A DNA stretch of 64,000 nt from Xiphias gladius (Eukaryota; Chordata; Actinopteri; Istiophoriformes; Xiphiidae). Position 1 is the stretch's first letter. Every line of letters begins with the position of its first letter. A program made the position numbers and the translations under genes. Below the pieces are notes generated by a model. That model was not told where the DNA came from. It did no database searches and was given only the letters and a program-made list of their open reading frames with translations. Where the stretch lies: NCBI RefSeq assembly GCF_016859285.1, contig NC_053414.1, forward strand, positions 25,776,030-25,840,029, in the 5' to 3' direction. This document shows positions 57,523 to 64,000 of this stretch, in pieces.

Positions 57523-60500
57523 TAAACACTCCGTGATGACGTATTAGAAACTGTTGCAATGACCAATGGGGAAACTCCAACACTTGGCCGGCCGACCAAT
57601 GGTGTAATGTCAGCACTCAGTCACATGGCACTGGTGTAACCTTATTACTCATTCAGTCAGTCACGGATATCTGTGTTTATAGGGCTGGCCCTGCTGTTGC
57701 AGTCTAGCCAAAAATGACCATCAGATAACGACAACATAACCAATAATATTTGTAAGAGTACTCTACCAATGTAGCATTGCACTTATATAAGACTGTCAGA
57801 CTCATGAAGCAGTTTTTTTTTCCTCAGGAATATTTTTATTGAATTTTAAACAAGTGAATAAAATGTACACAAATTAGTAGAGCGCACAGCAAGCATGTCA
57901 GTCTTAAAGAGCACATCATGAAGAACATTTTTAAAAATGTCTCAAAACTGACAGAAAGCAGAAAGAGAGATATTGTGACATGGCACCTACATTACCCACA
58001 ATGCTAATCGACTGCCAACAATTCAGTTGGAGATTCAGGTGTGTGATGCTAGCAGCAGCTAATGTAGCCTTGAGTCTCTAGCCTTAAGCAGAGATGAGTA
58101 GCAGGCCACAGAGGTCTGATAAGCTCACTTCTTTCTAACCCCACACCACGAGATTTTTTTCAGTTTCAAACTTGTAGTCTTCATCCCCAACTGAAGGTGC
58201 CTCAGGTGATGTCATCTGAGGCAATTAATCAGACTTCCTGCAGCTCCCTCTGGAGCCGCGAAAGGCTTTATACAACTTTTTTTTCACATATGTAGTTGTA
58301 CTATTCAAGACCTGTAACAAACTTTGATGTATAAAATCGCTACACTTCTCCTTCAATGTGACAGTCTAGGTTTGTTTTTAATTAATTCCAGTTTAGATTA
58401 TAATAAATCAAACTAATTACTCAGACATCATTAAGACATGACGTTGGAGACTAAGACTTTGAGGACCTTCATTGGTGTAAGAACTTTACTACCACTACTT
58501 TTGTGATAATGATTGTAACTTTAAGTATATGATTGTACATTGAATGCAGTTTTGTATTTTTGTGATCTAACTTTATGTTTGTGTGTTTGGAGAATTTCAA
58601 TTAAAGAAAAACATGTAGGCTTTTTTTTTTCTCATCAAGCAGAATTCAAATCTGTAAATAATCTGCATCTCTCTCAGTTGTTTATTATCATACAAAATGA
58701 GCAACATATTTATTAAAATGATCTTTTATATGAACAGAAGATACTATATTATTGTACAATGTTTTTCTATGCTAAGAAGAGTGCTTTAAAGTCCTTTTAT
58801 TATTGCTATCATTGTCATAGATCCAATAAAGACCTCTAATGCTGTAAAACTGCCTCTCAGTGTAACATAATTTATTCGAGCAGGTGATCTCGATCAATAT
58901 CTAAAAATATAAATAAATCTAAAAATATACAAATACTAAGTGTAATGTCAGCCTTTGGCCCTTGGGTGGCAGTCTTCTGCTATTATACCAGCCCTAAAGC
59001 CTGCAGGCTGGTATCAGCAGGCTGTTGGCAGTTGCATCTGCAGTGAATCTAATCTGGGTGAGGTTAGGGTGAGAATCTGTTTATGTAACTCAGCACTTAC
59101 TGATTCATCCTGATTATGTCAGATGACATGCTTTTATGCACATATACAGAGATGAAAAAAAAACTGATGTGGTCAGACATGGTGAGATACACTTTGAATG
59201 AAGAAAAAAGTCTAATTAAAATGGTCACACATTCATTTGAACTTCAAAGGTGAATTACATCCTCCTCAACCCAATGGCGGTCAACTTTCAAGTCGTAATC
59301 ACAACCGGATAATCTGACTTTTCTGAACGTGGGCACTTTATAATATGGAAGTGCCTAAAATATAAATATATATATAAATATGTATATAAATATAATGGGG
59401 ACTAAAAGTCCGGATATTTCAGACTATGCTTCTGTGATTTTGGCAATTAAATCTTTCCCCCAACTTTATGGAGGTGGCACAATAAATTGCTGGAGTAGCC
59501 CTTTAAGACGTTCCAACAGGTTTTACAGTAATAGATTTGAATAAGGTGTGGCAGGTTTATTGTTTAATAGGTCTGATTTATTCTTAGTTGTCCCAAAGGA
59601 AGGTTTAGAGGATAAACTCTATTCGGCACGCCAATGAACTCCACTCCAAGTTTCCATTTTGGTGTACTATCGTGGCTATGATTGGATTCTTAAACCTGCT
59701 CATCCAGGATGACATGAGAACCGAGAAGAGAAGTGAGCCAGTAACATCCTCACTACGCACATACATCAGCAACACATTGGTGCCCTATTCGCAGCCAAAT
59801 CTACACACAGGAAGTAATCCCGATAATTCTAGTGCTACAGATTTACTCCTTGGCCATCAATAATCTGTTTTCCACTGAGACAGTGCTTGCATTGCAAGAT
59901 ATTCCACATCAGAAGATAAACCCACAACACTTCACTAACAGGTTAGAGATGGTCGTGAGGCCCCATCCGCAGTATGATTTTCCTTTAGCGCAGTGTTCAA
60001 GGGAATGTGATTTGGCATTTAGAGGTGACACGAGGACAGAGGCAGAGTTCTGACCTGTTGTGCCCCGAAAGAACAAACAATCAAACTCTTAAACAAATCC
60101 CCTCTCTCCTTCCACTTTCTAGTTCCTCCTGTCTTCTTAAAATCATGTCATACTTCTAAAGAGGATATTATGTGGGAATTATGTATTCATGGCATGACTT
60201 AAGTGTTAACAGTCTACAAAACAAGCCCTGCAGCATGAACAAGACATTAAATATTTACCTAGAAAAAAACTGCGGTCTGACCGGAGGGTAGCAGCGGCTA
60301 AACAGGTCAAAGTTTAAAAATGTCTTTATAATTATGCATGTGACCAGGCCAAGGCTTAAAATCTGAACAGAGTGTGCTATAAAGAATTCCAATTATGCAA
60401 TGTTTTTGCATGAATTTGGCTTCTCCTAGCAAGTGGTGACTGTTCTGTAGAGTTGTAATTTTAATTTTCTGTAAATTTCCATGGCATAATGGAAAATTAT

Positions 60501-61978
60501 GAATGGAAAAAGCTCATTAAACCACTTAATTTGACTGTTTTATTAGATGGAAATATTTCCCTCTTCCCTGCCACTCGCAGATGCAGTGGGGAGAAGCATT
60601 ATTCATCAGCATGGAAACAGAAGAGAACTTGAACGCTGAGCATCTGAGGGAAGGTTTACTGAGGACAGATGTGAAATTAAATTCCCTCTCTCTTTCTTGT
60701 TTTCCTCAGTGGGGAAATGCAGATTAATCGATTTCTGTGTAGGAGCTTTCCACAGGGAGAGGACATTTCAGGACACTTGTTTATTCATATTAAGGAACGG
60801 GAGAAGTAGAAAGGGAAGGTTGGAGATGAAACAGTGATCATATCTAATCCTAACGAGAATAATGCTAATAAAACCATAAAAATGACAATATTCCATCTAT
60901 GCAATGCATTTAGAACTGTATGATTGCTATAGAGAAGTGAAAATGTAATTTGAAAATCTTTTAAAACTCGTGCTGTCTATTAGGCTGTTAAGTTATTTCA
61001 TTTCCTCATTTGATAGTTACTGCATGAATAACATGTTTTTTGAATTTACTTTTAACTGTACTTGGTCGGAGGTCATAAAAATAACAAAGTTAATCTGTGC
61101 ACGTTGAAGAGAAAATACTTTAAACGCTTAAAAACATGTTTGTGATAATGCGTATAAAAAATATGACATTCAAGGCTTGATATTTAAACAATAACTACAG
61201 CTATCGTGGATTTTAAAATAAAAACATTTGCAGCAACCTAAACATTACGGTCAATTCTTTGCAAACACATGCCCTTTAATTTTCTATCAACATTGTGTTG
61301 TTTCTCCGGCCTGCAGGCAAAGACACATTGTAACATCCTGTCAATGGCAGCGCTGTGTGACCTCAGCAGAACAAAATTGTTACTGAAAAGAAACAGGGAC
61401 ATCTTTTATGCCAAAGAGCCATCTCAGTTCACCAGACAACCTTCTGCACACATGCAGTCAAAGAGGACCATTCAGTGTTCAGTGTATTGTCACGTTAATA
61501 TTTTAGGAGCTCTGCTTCTCCAGTGAGCATCTATAAATGGATTTTCTCTGCATTATTAAACCCTGCTACTTTAGGACAGCACTGATACCAGCCCTCAAAC
61601 TGAGACATCTATCTACAGTTGAATGTGTTTAGGGATTACACATTCATGGACCGAGCCAAACTGGCAGCTCTCCATGTGGTGCGAGAGATAAGTATTTCTA
61701 AATGCAGATAAACTTGTCCAGCACAATAAACTCTCTCTCTTGGCTTAGCTAATTCACTGTAATTTACTGTAAATTACTATGCATGCGAGGAATTAATGAC
61801 TGAAGTGTTTGTTTGCGATTACACAACCTCACATAATGGGAATCTTGGCCTGATATACGAAAACAGGATGAGGATTAGAACGGTGAAAGCCGCTGCAGTA
61901 CTGAGACTGTTGAGAAGGATTGTGATTCCAAGTGGATCGAGGGATGTCAAAAGGAGGGAGAGAGAGGGGGGGAGTGGT

Positions 61979-62014
61979 TGTGTGTGTGTGTGTGTGTGTG
62001 TGGGGGGGGGGGGG
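61979..62014. repeat. (TG)n followed by poly-G
   Basis: About 12 TG units run directly into about 12 Gs. Confidence 0.9.
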
Positions 62015-63414
62015 TTCTCCTGATTTGAACTTAAGCGCACAAACCCAGTCAAAGTCAAACAAGGCCACTGGCCACTCTGTGTAGGGACAGTCAATTACTT
62101 TCTGCCTTTGTTATTCGATGCTCTAATGAAGCTTAACATACACATGAATGCACAAGCACACGTATTTGTACTTCTTTATACTTTTGAGGACCTTCACTGA
62201 CAAAATGCATTCCCAAAAACCTAATCTTAATCTGAAATGGGTATTTCAGCAATTACGTGATACATGTAGGGGACTGACAAGAGACGGTTTAAAATTAGAA
62301 TGGTCAAAATCAAAGCTGCAGCAGCTGAAATATCCTGACTTTTGCCTGGTAAATGCCAAGGTCTTTCAAATTCCAGTTTGTAAAACAGCTTCTCTGTTAA
62401 ACACTTACATCCAATATCAGTCTCAAATCCAATTTGAACATTTTCAAGCGATCTCTTTGAGTTATTTTGTCAGACTTGACAAAACTCCTCCACAGGAGAG
62501 ATTACACAACTGGTTGAACAGACTGAATAGTACTCCTCATGACTAGTAAACTGACTTTGACGTGTAACTTTGGCAGAGTGCCCCTTTAAACATCACAGCA
62601 CGCCTAACCTAAACCCCTGCCCTAACACAAAGATAGAAGCACGAGAACACACACACTTTGTTCAGCTCTGAATATATACTACTAATAAATATAAATAAAT
62701 GATAATGAGTGATTGTTGCTCAATCACTTATCTCTCTATTGCAACACTATCTGTGATCAAATCTAGGTGGCTATCTGGCTATCATTTGTATACAGAGCTG
62801 CTACTTGAGTTCTTATAGTTAGCAGCTGTTTTAGATGTGAATTGTCCTTAGAGGGCATTATAAGAAGGATAATGTGAAATAAAATTTTGTAATAAGGGTG
62901 CACTGTGGATTTTTCCTTCACATTCAGTGTTTCTCACCGAGATGCACCATGTGTGTCCTTCAACTTGAAACAAATGTGTTGAATCCATTTTTTTTTACAT
63001 CCATCTTTACTAGCTTGCAGTCATTTTCTTCCCTGCCTTTTTTGTTGCATTTCTACATTTCTTGGCAAATTACCACCACAGATCAATGAATTAATTTAAA
63101 CATTCACACACACATATTAATGTTGATCTTACCGTTGTTTTATTCCCCTTTTTTCTGTCATTGTGTATTTAGCTAAATTGTATTTTAATTCTTTGGCAAC
63201 ATTTTTTTGTAACTTTCATGCCATTAAACAACCTTTGAATTGAATTGAAAATACCAATCATTCATTTGATTGATTGTCTCAACTAGACAATGCATTTATG
63301 AAGAGGTTAGAGTCCACCTTCTGCAGAGTATTCATCCAGTGCGCTAGAAGTCAGTTGCTTTCCACCTGAGTTTACAAGGTTCAAATGAGAGTTCACCCTC
63401 TACATGAAGGCACA

Positions 63415-63435
63415 CGCACACACACACACACACAC
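63415..63435. repeat. (CA)n microsatellite
   Basis: About ten CA units, followed by further imperfect CA words to about 63452. Confidence 0.9.
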
Positions 63436-64000
63436 ATGCACTCATACACACACAATAACAAATGTCGTTGATTTCATATTTTGCACGGTATTTCAGTTAC
63501 ATAATCCATGGTACAGAGTGGACACATTGTCAGAGAAGCATGTCCAGTGATGTAGCCATGGTTGATCTTTTACAGCACCAACCTTCAGCACAACCCATGG
63601 GGACATGATTAGTCATAAGCTACTGTTCAAAGGTGAGTCAGTTTAGAATCTGCACATGCACACACATACTGTACCAGAGAGATTATGACTTAACCTGATC
63701 ATGGCAAATGCCGTCGTAATTTTTATAGAGAAAAAGTGACAGTCTTTTTTTGTGCTGAGGTAGACACACTGTGGGGACATTTTCTTTTTTAGGTGTACTT
63801 AAACATATCAAAGCATAATTATGGATTGTATCCAGTTGTCCATTTGTCCTTTATTTTGTGAGTGTAAATATAGTAAAACATCCTCCAAATGGAACTTTTT
63901 ACATCCGGCAATCAACTTTTTTCAGGAATCTTGGAAACATATTTCTGGAGAGAAAAAAAAAATCTCAAGGCAGAATAATTGCTTCAGTATCAAAAGAGAT

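Larger units (their letters stand above)
57523..64000. other. Gene-poor distal region
   Basis: No exon of a known family was recognised in about 6.5 kb. The stretch is AT-rich, with several AATAAA words (for example near 58826) that have no gene upstream. The longest open frame (62148-62546) has ordinary AT-rich composition and no recognised similarity. The region may hold distant regulatory DNA for the klf gene or for a gene beyond the right edge. Confidence 0.5.

Noticed and set aside
62148-62546. Plus-strand open frame of 132 codons
   Set aside because: No recognisable family, no splice context and no conserved motif; most likely chance in AT-rich DNA.

Overview
This is a stretch of vertebrate, most likely ray-finned (percomorph-like teleost), nuclear DNA. 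The evidence is intron-rich genes with GT-AG junctions, compact introns, Tc1/mariner-type transposons and tRNA-derived SINE fragments of the kind common in fish, and long CA/TG microsatellites. Eight protein-coding genes are recognisable. All were read by hand from exon translations compared with remembered human proteins, so exon edges may be off by a base or two, but the reading phases add up in every gene except the last.

Layout. 1-1149: first coding exon of bmerb1 (minus), whose intron 1 runs off the left edge. 3954-6390: mpv17l (minus, 4 exons). 8513-11254: ntan1 (minus, 10 exons). 11875-20273: ddx17 (plus, 13 exons), head-to-head with ntan1, with a Tc1-like transposon in intron 1 and a candidate poison exon in intron 11. 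23812-31870: gga1 (minus, 17 exons), tail-to-tail with ddx17. 32786-47432: micall1 (plus, 16 exons), head-to-head with gga1. 48956-50926: the C22orf23/EVG1 homologue (minus, 6 coding exons), tail-to-tail with micall1, with a perfect RFX X-box palindrome upstream. 54179-56424: a Krueppel-like factor of the KLF1/KLF17 group (plus, 3 exons), whose central exon contains a one-base reading-frame break. 57041-64000: no recognisable gene.

From memory of the human map, bmerb1, mpv17l and ntan1 correspond to 16p13.11 and ddx17, gga1, micall1 and C22orf23 to 22q13.1. The ntan1/ddx17 shared promoter therefore sits at the join of two human-separated synteny blocks. The genes are not an operon. Shared themes are endosome/Golgi trafficking (gga1, micall1, probably bmerb1 as another bMERB protein), RNA helicase function (ddx17), protein N-end processing (ntan1) and erythroid-type transcription control (klf).

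The most interesting items are the ddx17 intron-11 candidate poison exon, the X-box at C22orf23, the frame break in the klf gene, the absence of a p82-type upstream extension in ddx17, a perfect 20-bp-arm palindrome in a micall1 intron, and several decayed DNA transposons. I did not find a clearly new multi-gene system.
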